This document shows, piece by piece, positions 44,026 to 53,388 of a stretch of 64,000 nucleotides of DNA. Both the position numbers and the translations under genes were made by a program. The notes beneath the pieces were generated by a model. The model saw only the letters and a list, made by a program, of their open reading frames with translations. It was not told the origin of the DNA and did not search any database. Positions within the stretch are counted from its first letter, which is position 1. Each line of letters opens with the position of its first letter. This DNA comes from Paludibacteraceae bacterium (lineage in GTDB: Bacteria > Bacteroidota > Bacteroidia > Bacteroidales > Paludibacteraceae), in contig JAFYZR010000155.1 in assembly GCA_017557345.1 (NCBI GenBank), positions 1 through 64,000 on the forward strand, written 5' to 3'.

Positions 44026-46670
44026 ATGAATCTGCCTGTTATGCTGTTAGGATTGTTTTTAATATCTTCTATTGTACCTGTAGCAACTATTTTTCCGCCT
44101 CCGCGACCGCCTTCCGGTCCCATGTCGATAATCCAGTCGCAAGCGCGGATGACATCTGTATTATGCTCAATGATAATCACCGTATTTCCTGCATCTACCA
44201 ATTTGCGTAAAACGCCTAACAGCACACGGATATCTTCGAAATGCAAACCGGTTGTCGGTTCATCCAGAATATAGACTGTTTTGCCTGTTGACTTACGCGA
44301 TAACTCAGTTGCCAGTTTGATACGCTGACTCTCGCCGCCACTGAGGCTTGTTGAGGCCTGGCCGAGTTTGATATATCCCAAACCCACATCCTGAATGGTT
44401 TTTATCTTACGCAGTATTTTCGGCTGTGGTTCGAAGAACTCCACGGCCTGGTTAACCGTCATATCCAGAACATCGGCAATCGTTTTTCCTTTCCATCGCA
44501 CTTCCAGTGTCTCGCGGTTGTATCGCTGTCCGCCGCATGCTTCGCATGGCACATAGACATCGGGCATGAAATGCATCTGAATCGTCTTGTAGCCATTTCC
44601 CATACATTCCTCGCAACGCCCGCCTTTGGCATTAAAACTGAATCGTCCGGCCTTCCATCCGCGAATCTTTGATTCGGGCAATTGCGCAAACAAATCTCGA
44701 ATGTCGTTGAAAACATTTGTATAAGTGGCAGGATTGGAACGAGGCGTGCGGCCGATAGGCGACTGGTCAACGTTTATCACTTTGTCAATCAGTTCGATGC
44801 CTTTGATTTCTTTATACGGCAGCGGCTGGGTCTTACTGCGGTAGAGATGTTGACTCAAAATGGGGTAGAGTGTCTGATTGATAAGCGAACTCTTACCGCT
44901 TCCGCTCACACCGGTTACGCAAACCATCTTACCCAGCGGAATCTGTACTGTCACTTTCTTGAGATTATTGCCTGTACAGCCGCTGAGAGTAATGAATTTT
45001 TCAGCGGAGCGGTCTTTTAGTGAAACGGTCTTTATTCTTTCAGTGACATCAGTCACGGTCTTATCTCCTTTCAGATATTGCGCAGTAAGCGTTTCTGTCT
45101 TCAAAAGCTCGCTTGGCTTTCCGCTAAACAGCACTTTGCCGCCTAATCGTCCGGCTTTAGGACCGATATCCACAATCCAGTCAGCCTCGCGCATCATCTG
45201 TTCGTCATGTTCGACGACGATGACAGAGTTTCCCATATCGCGCAACTCCTTCAGACTGGAGATAAGACGCTGATTATCACGCTGATGCAAGCCAATGGAT
45301 GGCTCATCCAGGATATAAAGAACGTTCACGAGGCGCGAACCGATCTGTGTCGCCAAACGAATACGCTGACTCTCTCCTCCTGACAAACTCTCGCTGCTAC
45401 GGTTCAGACTCAGATAACTCAGTCCTACGGACTGCATGAATCGTAATCGCGCACAAATCTCTTTTAGAATCGGCTCTGCAATGGCCTTTTGCTTTTCCGA
45501 TAACCCGTCATTCGCAACCGGCAATCCCTCAAATGTTGCAAGCAGCTCCTCTATATCCATCTCCGCCAAATCGGAGATGTTGTATTTCCCCAGACGGTAA
45601 CTAAGCGCTTCTTTGCTCAATCGTTTGCCATGGCACTCAGGACATTCAATCCATTCCTCTTTTTCCTCATCTTCATCCTCTAATCCACTCATCCCCTCAT
45701 CCGCTAATCCGGTAATTTGTTCCCACCAGTTATCCTGCCGAATGATTTCATCTACCTTCTCATCACTCTCCACTCTTAACTCTTCACTCTTCACTTTCCC
45801 CAATCCCTTACAGCACGGACACCATCCGGACGGGCTATTGAAACTGAAGGTATGCGGCGCCGGTTCCTGATAACTCAAACCCGTTTCCGGGCACATGAGA
45901 TTTCGGCTGAGATATCTGACGGTTGAAGGATTATCGCTGGCAACTATCATCATGATGCCGTTTCCCTGTGTCATGGCGCGATCCACCGATTGCCGCAAGC
46001 GACGTACATCTTCCTCTGTCCCGTTATTTTTGGGTTTGAGACGATCAACCACCACTTCAATGTTATGAATCTTATATCGATCCACTTTCATGCCCGCTAC
46101 GATCTCATGAACTTCGCCGTCTATGCGCACATGCACAAAGCCTTTTTTGCGGATCGTCTCGAAGAGCTCTTTGTAATGCCCTTTACGCCCGCTGACCATC
46201 GGTGCCAGCAATAGGATTTTCTTACCCGCGTATTCGCGTATAATAAGGTCTATTATCTGATCGTCCGTATAATGCACCATCGGCTTGCCGGAAAGGTAAG
46301 AGTAGGGCACAGCAGCTCGCGCAAAAAGCAGACGAAGGAAGTCATAGACTTCCGTCACCGTACCTACGGTAGAACGGGGATTCTTGCTCGTTGTCTTCTG
46401 ATCGATGGAAATGACAGGACTTAGGCCGGTTATCTTGTCCACGTCCGGGCGTTGCATCTGACCGATGAATCCACGGGCATACGAAGAGAAGGTCTCCATG
46501 TACCGGCGCTGCCCTTCGGCGAAGATCGTATCGAAGGCTAGCGATGACTTCCCCGAGCCGCTCAGACCCGTGATGACCGTCAGCTGCTTACGAGGTATAG
46601 ACACGCTGATATTCTTCAGATTATGCACCCGTGCACCGATGACCTCTATTTTACCTTCATCCTTTGCCAT
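44022..46670 (-). CDS. uvrA: Excinuclease ABC subunit A with an unusually short, repeat-encoded insertion segment
   Basis: It recognises damaged DNA in nucleotide excision repair. I start it at ATG 46670 ([20 protein letters not shown]; 882 residues), after the promoter. Two ABC modules are visible: GLSGSGKSS and GVSGSGKSS Walker A, two LSGGESQRI signatures, zinc motifs CPCC...CPEC (about 286-346) and CEECMGNGY...CEACGG. Between CPCC-KGLG and CPEC-HG lie only about 51 residues (292-342), Glu/Ser/Asp-rich and encoded by 7-bp and 8-bp arrays. The same interval in well-studied UvrA is the insertion domain of about 110 residues. A third repeat-like stretch encodes [12 protein letters not shown]. 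Confidence 0.95.
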   Translation of the reverse strand: MAKDEGKIEVIGARVHNLKNISVSIPRKQLTVITGLSGSGKSSLAFDTIFAEGQRRYMETFSSYARGFIGQMQRPDVDKITGLSPVISIDQKTTSKNPRSTVGTVTEVYDFLRLLFARAAVPYSYLSGKPMVHYTDDQIIDLIIREYAGKKILLLAPMVSGRKGHYKELFETIRKKGFVHVRIDGEVHEIVAGMKVDRYKIHNIEVVVDRLKPKNNGTEEDVRRLRQSVDRAMTQGNGIMMIVASDNPSTVRYLSRNLMCPETGLSYQEPAPHTFSFNSPSGWCPCCKGLGKVKSEELRVESDEKVDEIIRQDNWWEQITGLADEGMSGLEDEDEEKEEWIECPECHGKRLSKEALSYRLGKYNISDLAEMDIEELLATFEGLPVANDGLSEKQKAIAEPILKEICARLRFMQSVGLSYLSLNRSSESLSGGESQRIRLATQIGSRLVNVLYILDEPSIGLHQRDNQRLISSLKELRDMGNSVIVVEHDEQMMREADWIVDIGPKAGRLGGKVLFSGKPSELLKTETLTAQYLKGDKTVTDVTERIKTVSLKDRSAEKFITLSGCTGNNLKKVTVQIPLGKMVCVTGVSGSGKSSLINQTLYPILSQHLYRSKTQPLPYKEIKGIELIDKVINVDQSPIGRTPRSNPATYTNVFNDIRDLFAQLPESKIRGWKAGRFSFNAKGGRCEECMGNGYKTIQMHFMPDVYVPCEACGGQRYNRETLEVRWKGKTIADVLDMTVNQAVEFFEPQPKILRKIKTIQDVGLGYIKLGQASTSLSGGESQRIKLATELSRKSTGKTVYILDEPTTGLHFEDIRVLLGVLRKLVDAGNTVIIIEHNTDVIRACDWIIDMGPEGGRGGGKIVATGTIEDIKNNPNSITGRFI
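45003..45032 (-). repeat. Coding AAAGACCG-nTnCnCT repeat in uvrA
   Basis: On the minus strand AAAGACCGTTTCACTA is followed by AAAGACCGCTCCGCTG, a direct repeat of 16 bp. The 16-mer AGCGGAGCGGTCTTTT (plus strand) is identical to one inside waaA. Confidence 0.75.
45664..45797 (-). repeat. Coding 7-bp and 8-bp arrays replacing the UvrA insertion domain
   Basis: On the minus strand the first array has units GAAGAGT, GAAGAGT, TAAGAGT, GGAGAGT, GATGAG. After a short unique stretch (around DNWWEQ), a second array has units GGATTAGC, GGATGAGG, GGATGAGT, GGATTAGA, GGATGAAG. Both stay open in the uvrA frame. Confidence 0.85.
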
Positions 46671-46693
46671 AAATTGCAAAACCTTTGCGGCTG

Positions 46694-46725
46694 CAAAGGT
46701 ACTAAAAAAAATCGACATATGCAAA
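46694..46725 (-). promoter_or_regulatory. uvrA promoter
   Basis: On the minus strand TTTG, 20 bp, TACCTTTG, 23 nt before the ATG at 46670. It supports that start over the upstream open frame. Confidence 0.8.
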
Positions 46726-46771
46726 TTTCACAGACATTTTAGTTTTTTTATGATTCTCTTTGTTCTATGTA

Positions 46772-46806
46772 CAGGTCTCTAGCCTGTATCTTTTTTGCTT
46801 GTATTT
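46772..46806. repeat. CCTGTAT repeat, copy 4 (partial)
   Basis: ACAGGTCTCTAGCCTGTATC, a T-run and GCTTGTATTT match the arms of the 37681-38436 copies. The surrounding 453-bp gap (46671-47123) holds this copy, the CCTCGAC element, two promoters and a leader hairpin. Confidence 0.65.
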
Positions 46807-46807
46807 C

Positions 46808-46902
46808 CTCAAAATGTTCAATTTTACGGGTCTTCGAGGTTTGCTCGGTATTATGTCGAGGTTTTGACCTAATTTGTTCTTAGAAAAATGTTCTATTTTT
46901 CT
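46808..46902. repeat. CCTCGAC/ATACCGAG composite element, copy 2 (inverted)
   Basis: The core at 46844-46865 is the reverse complement of AAAACCTCGACATA plus ATACCGAG, identical to the core at 24007-24028. AAAATNGAACATTTT-like sequences lie on both sides, resembling the ends of the first copy. Confidence 0.65.
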
Positions 46903-46974
46903 TTACTTTGGGGTCTCCGATGAATCTCTAAATTCCAAATATATGCAAGCATAATTATTTTTTTTCGTCAAATA

Positions 46975-47006
46975 TTTGTATATTTGATTTTTTTTTACTA
47001 ATTTTG
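46975..47006 (+). promoter_or_regulatory. EF-G2 promoter
   Basis: TTTG, 20 bp, TAATTTTG, then GCACCCGATTTT. The leader is about 110 nt. Confidence 0.8.
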
Positions 47007-47023
47007 CACCCGATTTTGCTAAG

Positions 47024-47050
47024 TACGCTTTGCAAAAAACGCAGAGCGTA
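47024..47050 (+). promoter_or_regulatory. Hairpin in the EF-G2 leader
   Basis: TACGCTTTGC and GCAGAGCGTA form a 10-bp stem with one mismatch around an A-rich loop. It lies in the 5' part of the leader and no T-run follows, so it is not a terminator. Confidence 0.5.
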
Positions 47051-47123
47051 GTATTTAATTGGGAATATACACATCGAAAATCTAAAAAATATCAATATAA
47101 ATCGTAAAATTTAAAATTGCTTT

Positions 47124-49286
47124 ATGGCTAAAGTTTTTCAAGCAAATGAGATCAAGAATGTCGCTATGTTGGGCGGCAGCGGATCTGGTAAAACGACTCT
47201 GATGGAGTCGATGTTGTTCGAGTGCGGGGTGATCAAACGCCGCGGTTCGATTGAGGCACAATCCACCGTGTGCGATTATTTCCCTGTAGAGAAAGAGTAC
47301 GGTTATTCAGTTTTCTCGACCGTTTGTAACCTTGAGTTTGGTGGCAAGAAGTTGAATATCATCGATTGCGCCGGTTCGGATGACTTCTGCGGCGGTACTG
47401 TAACAGCCCTCCACGTAGTAGACACAGCTGCCATCGTTCTTACATGTAATGGCGGTGTTGAAGTAGGTACTCAAAACAACTTCCGCTTGGCAGAGAAAGC
47501 CAAGAAACCGATTGTGTTTGTTGTAAACAAATGCGACCATGAAAACGCTAACTTCGATCGTACTATCGAGACACTGAAAGACAACTTTGGTAACAAAGTT
47601 TGCTTGGTTCAATATCCTGTTAACGCCGGTGCAGGCTTCAATGCCGTTATCGACGTACTGAAGGGCAAAATGCTCGTTTGGAAAGCAGAAGGCGGTGCTC
47701 CTGAACTGAAGGACATTCCTGCAGAGGAAGCCGGAAAAGTAGAGGAACTGCTTAGCGCTTTGCATGAGATGGCTGCCGAGGCAGACGAAGCTCTTATGGA
47801 GAAATTCTTCGAAGAAGGCACATTGAGCGAAGAAGATACCATCCGTGGTCTCAAAGTTGTATTTGCGGAAGCTGGCGTATATCCTGTTCTCTGCGCATGT
47901 GGCGCAAAAGACATGGGTGTTCGTCGTCTCATGGAGTTCTTGGGTGATATGGCTCCGGCAGTAGCTGATGCTCCGAAACCTCAGACTGTTGATGGTAAGG
48001 AAGTGACAGCAGACGCAAAGGCTCCGGCTTCGATGTTCATCTTCAAGACATCCGTTGAACCGCATATCGGTGAGGTGAACTATTTCCGCGTAATGCAAGG
48101 CACCATTCACAATGGTGATGACTTAGAGAACATCGACCGTGGTTCGAAAGAGCGTATCTCGCAGCTCTACAGCGTTGCAGGTTCTATCCGTGTACCGGTT
48201 GATGAAGTAGCAGCAGGCGATATCGCAGCTACCGTAAAACTGAAAGATACACGTACCGGCAATACGTTGAATGCTAAGGGTTGCGAAAACCAATATGCAC
48301 CGATTCAATATCCGCAACCGCGTTATCGCCGTGCTATCAAGCCTGTGACAGAGAGCGATGCAGAGAAATTGGCTGCTCTTCTCACACGTATGCACGAAGA
48401 AGACCCGACATGGATCATTGAGCAATCGAAAGAGTTGCGCCAGATGATCGTTAGCGGTCAAGGTGAGTTCCACCTCCGTACACTCAAATGGCGTCTGGAG
48501 AACAACGATAAGATGATGGTGAACTATGAGGAACCGCGTATTCCTTATCGTGAGACTATCACTAAGGCTGCCCGCGCAGACTATCGTCATAAGAAACAAT
48601 CCGGTGGTGCAGGTCAGTTCGGTGAGGTTCACTTGATCGTTGAGCCGTATGAGGATGGCCAACCGGTTAAGGATACTTATAAATTCGGTAACCAGGAGTA
48701 TAAGATCTCCGTTAAGGATCAACAGGAAATCAACCTTGAGTGGGGCGGTAAGTTGATTATCATCAACTCCATCGTCGGTGGTGCTATCGATGCACGCTTC
48801 ATCCCGGCTATCGTAAAAGGTATTATGGATCGTATGGAGCAAGGCCCGTTGACCGGTTCTTATGCTCGTGACGTTCGCGTAATCATCTACGATGGTAAGA
48901 TGCACCCGGTTGATTCGAACGAAATCTCCTTCCGTCTGGCAGGACGTAATGCTTTCGCTCAAGCCTTCAAAGAGGCAAACCCGAAAGTATTGGAGCCGGT
49001 TTATGACCTCGAAGTATTCGTGCCTTCTGAGATTATGGGTGATGTAATGTCTGATATTAACGGTCGCCGCGGTATGGTGATGGGTATGGAGACAGAGAAA
49101 TCATTCACTCGCCTCAAAGCACAAGTGCCTTTGAAAGAGTTGGCAAGCTACTCAACAACTTTGTCTTCTTTGACCGGAGGTCGTGCAACGTTCACAATGC
49201 AGTTTAATAGCTATCAACTTGTTCCGGCTGATGTACAAGAGAAACTATTGGCTGCTTACGCTGCTTCGCAGACTGAGGAAGAATAA
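47124..49286 (+). CDS. EF-G paralogue (EF-G2 type) with altered GTPase motifs
   Basis: This is a 720-residue translation factor of elongation-factor-G architecture: G domain, domain II (VMQGTIHNGDDLEN), domain III-V with GEFHLRTLKWRL, SGGAGQFGEVHL and GRRGMVMGME. The P-loop (GGSGSGKTT) and NKCD are present, but the switch II motif reads DCAGSDDF where canonical EF-G has DTPGHVDF, so the catalytic His is Ser. In Bacteroides thetaiotaomicron an EF-G2 paralogue supports translation without GTP hydrolysis and matters in the gut; this gene looks like its counterpart. It stands alone, with a leader hairpin and a strong terminator. Confidence 0.9.
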   Translation: MAKVFQANEIKNVAMLGGSGSGKTTLMESMLFECGVIKRRGSIEAQSTVCDYFPVEKEYGYSVFSTVCNLEFGGKKLNIIDCAGSDDFCGGTVTALHVVDTAAIVLTCNGGVEVGTQNNFRLAEKAKKPIVFVVNKCDHENANFDRTIETLKDNFGNKVCLVQYPVNAGAGFNAVIDVLKGKMLVWKAEGGAPELKDIPAEEAGKVEELLSALHEMAAEADEALMEKFFEEGTLSEEDTIRGLKVVFAEAGVYPVLCACGAKDMGVRRLMEFLGDMAPAVADAPKPQTVDGKEVTADAKAPASMFIFKTSVEPHIGEVNYFRVMQGTIHNGDDLENIDRGSKERISQLYSVAGSIRVPVDEVAAGDIAATVKLKDTRTGNTLNAKGCENQYAPIQYPQPRYRRAIKPVTESDAEKLAALLTRMHEEDPTWIIEQSKELRQMIVSGQGEFHLRTLKWRLENNDKMMVNYEEPRIPYRETITKAARADYRHKKQSGGAGQFGEVHLIVEPYEDGQPVKDTYKFGNQEYKISVKDQQEINLEWGGKLIIINSIVGGAIDARFIPAIVKGIMDRMEQGPLTGSYARDVRVIIYDGKMHPVDSNEISFRLAGRNAFAQAFKEANPKVLEPVYDLEVFVPSEIMGDVMSDINGRRGMVMGMETEKSFTRLKAQVPLKELASYSTTLSSLTGGRATFTMQFNSYQLVPADVQEKLLAAYAASQTEEE

Positions 49287-49308
49287 TTATTATTCCAATA
49301 AAAAAAGA

Positions 49309-49334
49309 AAGAGTCCGAAAGGGCTCTTTTTTTT
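49309..49334 (+). terminator. EF-G2 terminator
   Basis: AAGAGTCC, GAAA tetraloop, GGGCTCTT, then T residues. A CTGAATA array follows directly. Confidence 0.9.
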
Positions 49335-49335
49335 G

Positions 49336-49381
49336 TCTGAATACTGATTACTGAAAACTGAATACTGAATACTGAATCCTT
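49336..49381. repeat. Intergenic 7-bp array (CTGAATA type)
   Basis: Units CTGAATA, CTGATTA, CTGAAAA, CTGAATA, CTGAATA, CTGAATC are phased at 7 bp, between the EF-G2 terminator and the rsmG end. They are the same unit as at 5976-6029. Confidence 0.88.
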
Positions 49382-49398
49382 CTTACAGCGGCCTCCGC

Positions 49399-50013
49399 CT
49401 AGAAAGGCAAGTAAATTACGTATTTGGTCTCAAACCAACTATTCTTAAACCACTGGCTGCAGGGAGTAATCTCTGCAGTTTTTATGAATGGCGCAATCTC
49501 GGCTTTGAGATCTCCGCCTTTGAGAACGATAATACCATTTAGCATGGCATTACGATGCTTGTTGGAAATATTCTTACGCACCAGCTTAACCAAATCGGGT
49601 AGGGGCATAACGGCACGCGAGACAACGAAATCGAACTTCTGTTTTTCTTGCTCTGCGCGTTCTTGCTTACAGATGACATTCGTCAAACCTAATGCTTGCG
49701 CCACTTCTGATGCTACTTTTATTTTCTTGCCTATTGAGTCAATAAGCATGAACTGGCACTCCGGGAAAAGAATAGCTAATGGTATACCGGGAAAACCACC
49801 TCCTGTGCCTACATCCATTATAGACGTTCCTGGTTGGAATGGCAATAATTTGGCAATGGCCAGCGAATGGAGTACATGGTGCTCGTATAGATTATCTATA
49901 TCTTTGCGGGAGATGACATTGATTTTGCTGTTCCAATCGCGATAAAGGGCGTCAAGCTGAGCGAATTGCTCAGCCTGACGATCGGTTAACTTGAAGTAAT
50001 CAGTTATCAACAT
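49399..50013 (-). CDS. rsmG: 16S rRNA (guanine527-N7)-methyltransferase RsmG
   Basis: It methylates G527 of 16S rRNA. It has 204 residues with WNSKINVISRKDIDNLYEHH at the N-terminus, the SAM motif SIMDVGTGGGFPGIPLAI, ECQFMLIDSIGKK and VVSRAVMPLPDLV. It lies 12 bp after yebC and is the last gene of a four-gene unit starting at 55344. Confidence 0.95.
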   Translation of the reverse strand: MLITDYFKLTDRQAEQFAQLDALYRDWNSKINVISRKDIDNLYEHHVLHSLAIAKLLPFQPGTSIMDVGTGGGFPGIPLAILFPECQFMLIDSIGKKIKVASEVAQALGLTNVICKQERAEQEKQKFDFVVSRAVMPLPDLVKLVRKNISNKHRNAMLNGIIVLKGGDLKAEIAPFIKTAEITPCSQWFKNSWFETKYVIYLPF

Positions 50014-50025
50014 TAAGCAGTTAAA

Positions 50026-50745
50026 TTAATCTGCGAGGTTAGTGAATACATTTTGTACGTCTTCGTCCTCTTCAATCTTATCGATGAGTTTCTGTACTGA
50101 CTCGCGTTGATCCTCAGGAAGTTGCTTTGTATCATTCGGAATACGTACGAATTCAACCGATTGAATCTCAAAGCCGTTCTCCTCCAGATATTTCTGTAAA
50201 TTGATAGCTTCGTTGAAATCCGAATAGATAACAATCGTGTTCTCCTCTTCATCCACACCGAGTTCTTCAACTCCGTAGTCGATAAGCTCGAGTTCCAGTT
50301 CTTCCAAATCAATGCCATCCTTCATGGTAACGGTGAAGCAAGCCTTGCGGTCAAAGAGGAACTGCAGCGAACCTTGTGTGCCAAGCGTACCGCCAAACTT
50401 TGTGAAGTAAGAACGGATATTTGCTACCGTACGCATGTGATTGTCCGTAGCGGTCTCTACGAAGATAGCGATGCCATGTGGCCCGTAGCCTTCGTAATTG
50501 ATTTCCTTATAGCCTTCAGATGATTTATCGGTCGCTTTCTTGATTGCACGATCGATGTTATCCTTCGGCATGTTCTCACGCTTACATTGTTGGATTAATG
50601 TACGCAGACGAGGGTTGGAGTCAGGATCTGCGCCGCCCTCGCGAGCAGCAATTGTGATTTCTTTACCCAGTTTCGTGAATGTACGGGACATGTGTCCCCA
50701 TCTTTTCAATTTAGTCGCTTTGCGATATTCAAACGCTCTACCCAT
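50026..50745 (-). CDS. YebC/PmpR family protein
   Basis: This is a 239-residue family member with MGRAFEYRKATKLKRWGHMS, FTKLGKEITIAAREGGADPDSNPRL, and NMPKDNIDRAIKKA. Some members act as DNA-binding regulators; others have recently been linked to translation of proline stretches, so I leave the role open. It lies 18 bp after the OmpA-family gene. Confidence 0.92.
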   Translation of the reverse strand: MGRAFEYRKATKLKRWGHMSRTFTKLGKEITIAAREGGADPDSNPRLRTLIQQCKRENMPKDNIDRAIKKATDKSSEGYKEINYEGYGPHGIAIFVETATDNHMRTVANIRSYFTKFGGTLGTQGSLQFLFDRKACFTVTMKDGIDLEELELELIDYGVEELGVDEEENTIVIYSDFNEAINLQKYLEENGFEIQSVEFVRIPNDTKQLPEDQRESVQKLIDKIEEDEDVQNVFTNLAD

Positions 50746-50763
50746 AGTAGTATGTATTTTTAA

Positions 50764-53373
50764 TTATTGATTTGCTTCAGTGTTTCCTTCTGCCGGAGTC
50801 TCTTCAGGATCCGCATGGTCAAGGATAGTCTCAACATGTACTTCCTCAAAACTAATCTTGAACTCAACACGACGGTTCTTCTGACGTCCTGCCTTGGTCT
50901 TGTTGTCTGCAATAGGAACTTCCATTCCGTAACCGTTAGCAGTCATACGTGTAGATTCAACGCCCTTGCTGATGAGGTAATTACGTACGGCATTTGCACG
51001 GTCGTCAGATAGTTTCATATTGTATTCAGCCTTACCTACGTTATCGGTGTGACCTTGTACCTCGATGATATAATTGCTATTCTCAACGAATGTAGCAGCA
51101 ATCTGGTCGAGGAGCGGGAAGGATTTCTTCTTGATAGTTGCCTTGCCTGTCTCAAACTCGATACCTTGCATTGCTTTTTGCAGCAATTGACGAACCTCAC
51201 GTTTAACCTCCGGACAACCCTTGTTGTTCTTCAATCCCGGAACGTACGGACAAGCGTCCTTATAGTCAGGCACACCATCACCGTCGCTATCCAGTTCGCA
51301 ACCGCGTGCATCAACATGTCCGATAGCTTCCTTCGGCGTGTTCGGACATTCGTCACGATAATCAGGAACACCATCTTCGTCACTATCTATCGGGCAACCC
51401 TTCTCATCAACCAATCCCCATGCCGCTTGCGGTGTGTTCGGGCATTCATCGAGATAATCAGGAACACCGTCACCATCACTATCGATAGGACAACCCTTAG
51501 CATCAATCATCGTCCAAGCAGCCTCAGGAGTCTCAGGACACTCATCGAGATAATCAGGAACACCGTCACCATCTGTATCCATCGGGCAACCTAAGCTATC
51601 TACTTTACCCCAAGCCGCTTGCGGTGTATTCGGGCAGAGGTCTCTATAATCCTCTACACCATCACCATCTGTATCCAGTTCGCAACCCAGCGAGTCAACG
51701 AATCCAATAGCAGCTGCCGGCGTTCCGAGACAGTGGTCAAGATAATCAGGTACACCGTCATGGTCTTCGTCCAATGGGCAACCTTGTTCATCCACTTGTA
51801 CGCCACGCGGTGTATCCGGACATATATCAATCTTATCCCAAACACCGTCTTTATCTTTATCACGACGGTTCGAACCCCAGCAAATGGAGAAGCCCAACGC
51901 GATGTTAAACATCTTCATCTTGTCAGGTATAACGTACAGCGGTGTATGTCCCTCGCGAGGCAGACCGGCATAACTCGTCGGCATATAATCCATTGCCAGC
52001 GTCATGTTAATTCCGTCATAAGGCATAAGACTGATACCAGCACCGATATTACTATATTTTCCGTTGTTTAGCAGCGAATAGGACATCGCGATGTTGAACC
52101 AATTCACAGGACGGAAAGCCAGACCGAATGTCACTTCCTCATACAAGCGTGCATTATAGAGGCGCGTAGCGGAAACAATGCCAATACCGATTCGATTTTC
52201 CCAGAAATTAGCGTCCAGACCTACGTTCAGGCGAGCAGACGTCATTCGTGCTTTAGTGCCTACGCCGTCACGCAGACGGAATCCTTGAACCAAACCCATC
52301 ATGTTGGAACTAATGGTATCCGCTAATCGGTTGCCGTCAAATTTGCCGTCGTCGTCTACATAATCTTCGTAATTGAATTCGCCCACACCCGTGAACGTTG
52401 TATCAACGGAGCAAGAAACATTCTTGCCTCGATACCAATAAATAAAGCCAAGGTCGGTAAGTGCGGCACTAACTTGCAGATTCTCAATAGGTTTCCATGC
52501 AAAACCGAAGTCAATTGCTGCACCGACACCAGACGGGGCAATTAAAGCGGGAATATTTGTATAATCAAAGAAATCTTCCGTTTGATAATCGCCGTTTTGG
52601 ATGTCATTAACTACTTCTTCCACTGTTCTGCCATCCATTGGCGGCAGTTTAGTGAAATTAACCGGTCCGGCGATATTCAAAGCCGCTGTCCCATGCAAAC
52701 GCCATTCTTCGATTCCGGCATCAATTGCGAAGTTCTTGCTATTAAAACCTGCGTAGAACTGGCCAAACAGCAATTTTAATTTACCACCGATGGTCCATTG
52801 GTCATTCAGTTGATGGCTGTAACCGCCGCTTAGTTCGGTATAAGCCGTAGCACCAAGACCCATGCCCGTTAGGTTGATGGTATTCATTCCTCCGTCTAAG
52901 TCTTTCATTCCGCCATCCAAAAGGAACGTGAATAGAGACTTAGGCATCGTTACACCCATTGTCATACGTTGGTTAATCCCGATAGTCAGGTAGCCGACAT
53001 CTTTGATGCGTAAACCGAAATTGAACAGACCTAATGTCACGTCTCCGCCAATAAAGGTCATGTTGCGGAATTGCTTCATAAATTTCTGTTTGTCGGCACC
53101 CGGATAGAGTGGAGTAATCGTCTTTCCTGTCACGGGGTCAATATACAATACATCGCTCATTGTCAGCGAGTTATTGCCAAATCCAAAACTCATCCATCCC
53201 AGCGGAGTGAAGTTAATGAAACCGTTACTTACCGGTTGGAATGCAGGGTTGATTGTATGGCGCATCGGAGCGTTCTCCAAGAAATAAATAGTGGTTACCT
53301 GTTGCGCGGTTGCAACGGTTGCCATTAGGAGAATAGCGGTGCTCAGAGCAATTTTTCTAATAATCTTTGTCAT
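50764..53373 (-). CDS. Outer-membrane protein: DUF5723-like barrel, thrombospondin-3 repeats, OmpA domain
   Basis: This is an 869-residue envelope protein. A signal peptide (to about 23) is followed by a barrel-like domain (NPAFQPVSNGFINFTPLG, FKVH-free aromatic strands to about 500) similar to DUF5723. About seven calcium-binding thrombospondin type 3 repeats follow (DTDGDGVPDYLDECPETPEA and variants, about 500-725), then an OmpA C-terminal domain that binds peptidoglycan (YIIEVQGHTDNVG, LSDDRANAVRNYL, NRRVEFKI). It likely links the outer membrane to the cell wall. It follows the lipoprotein gene by 15 bp. Confidence 0.88.
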   Translation of the reverse strand: MTKIIRKIALSTAILLMATVATAQQVTTIYFLENAPMRHTINPAFQPVSNGFINFTPLGWMSFGFGNNSLTMSDVLYIDPVTGKTITPLYPGADKQKFMKQFRNMTFIGGDVTLGLFNFGLRIKDVGYLTIGINQRMTMGVTMPKSLFTFLLDGGMKDLDGGMNTINLTGMGLGATAYTELSGGYSHQLNDQWTIGGKLKLLFGQFYAGFNSKNFAIDAGIEEWRLHGTAALNIAGPVNFTKLPPMDGRTVEEVVNDIQNGDYQTEDFFDYTNIPALIAPSGVGAAIDFGFAWKPIENLQVSAALTDLGFIYWYRGKNVSCSVDTTFTGVGEFNYEDYVDDDGKFDGNRLADTISSNMMGLVQGFRLRDGVGTKARMTSARLNVGLDANFWENRIGIGIVSATRLYNARLYEEVTFGLAFRPVNWFNIAMSYSLLNNGKYSNIGAGISLMPYDGINMTLAMDYMPTSYAGLPREGHTPLYVIPDKMKMFNIALGFSICWGSNRRDKDKDGVWDKIDICPDTPRGVQVDEQGCPLDEDHDGVPDYLDHCLGTPAAAIGFVDSLGCELDTDGDGVEDYRDLCPNTPQAAWGKVDSLGCPMDTDGDGVPDYLDECPETPEAAWTMIDAKGCPIDSDGDGVPDYLDECPNTPQAAWGLVDEKGCPIDSDEDGVPDYRDECPNTPKEAIGHVDARGCELDSDGDGVPDYKDACPYVPGLKNNKGCPEVKREVRQLLQKAMQGIEFETGKATIKKKSFPLLDQIAATFVENSNYIIEVQGHTDNVGKAEYNMKLSDDRANAVRNYLISKGVESTRMTANGYGMEVPIADNKTKAGRQKNRRVEFKISFEEVHVETILDHADPEETPAEGNTEANQ

Positions 53374-53388
53374 GGCTGTATTCTCCTA

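Noticed and set aside
44022..46724. uvrA start at 46724
   Set aside because: That start lies inside the predicted promoter; ATG 46670 gives the family N-terminus.
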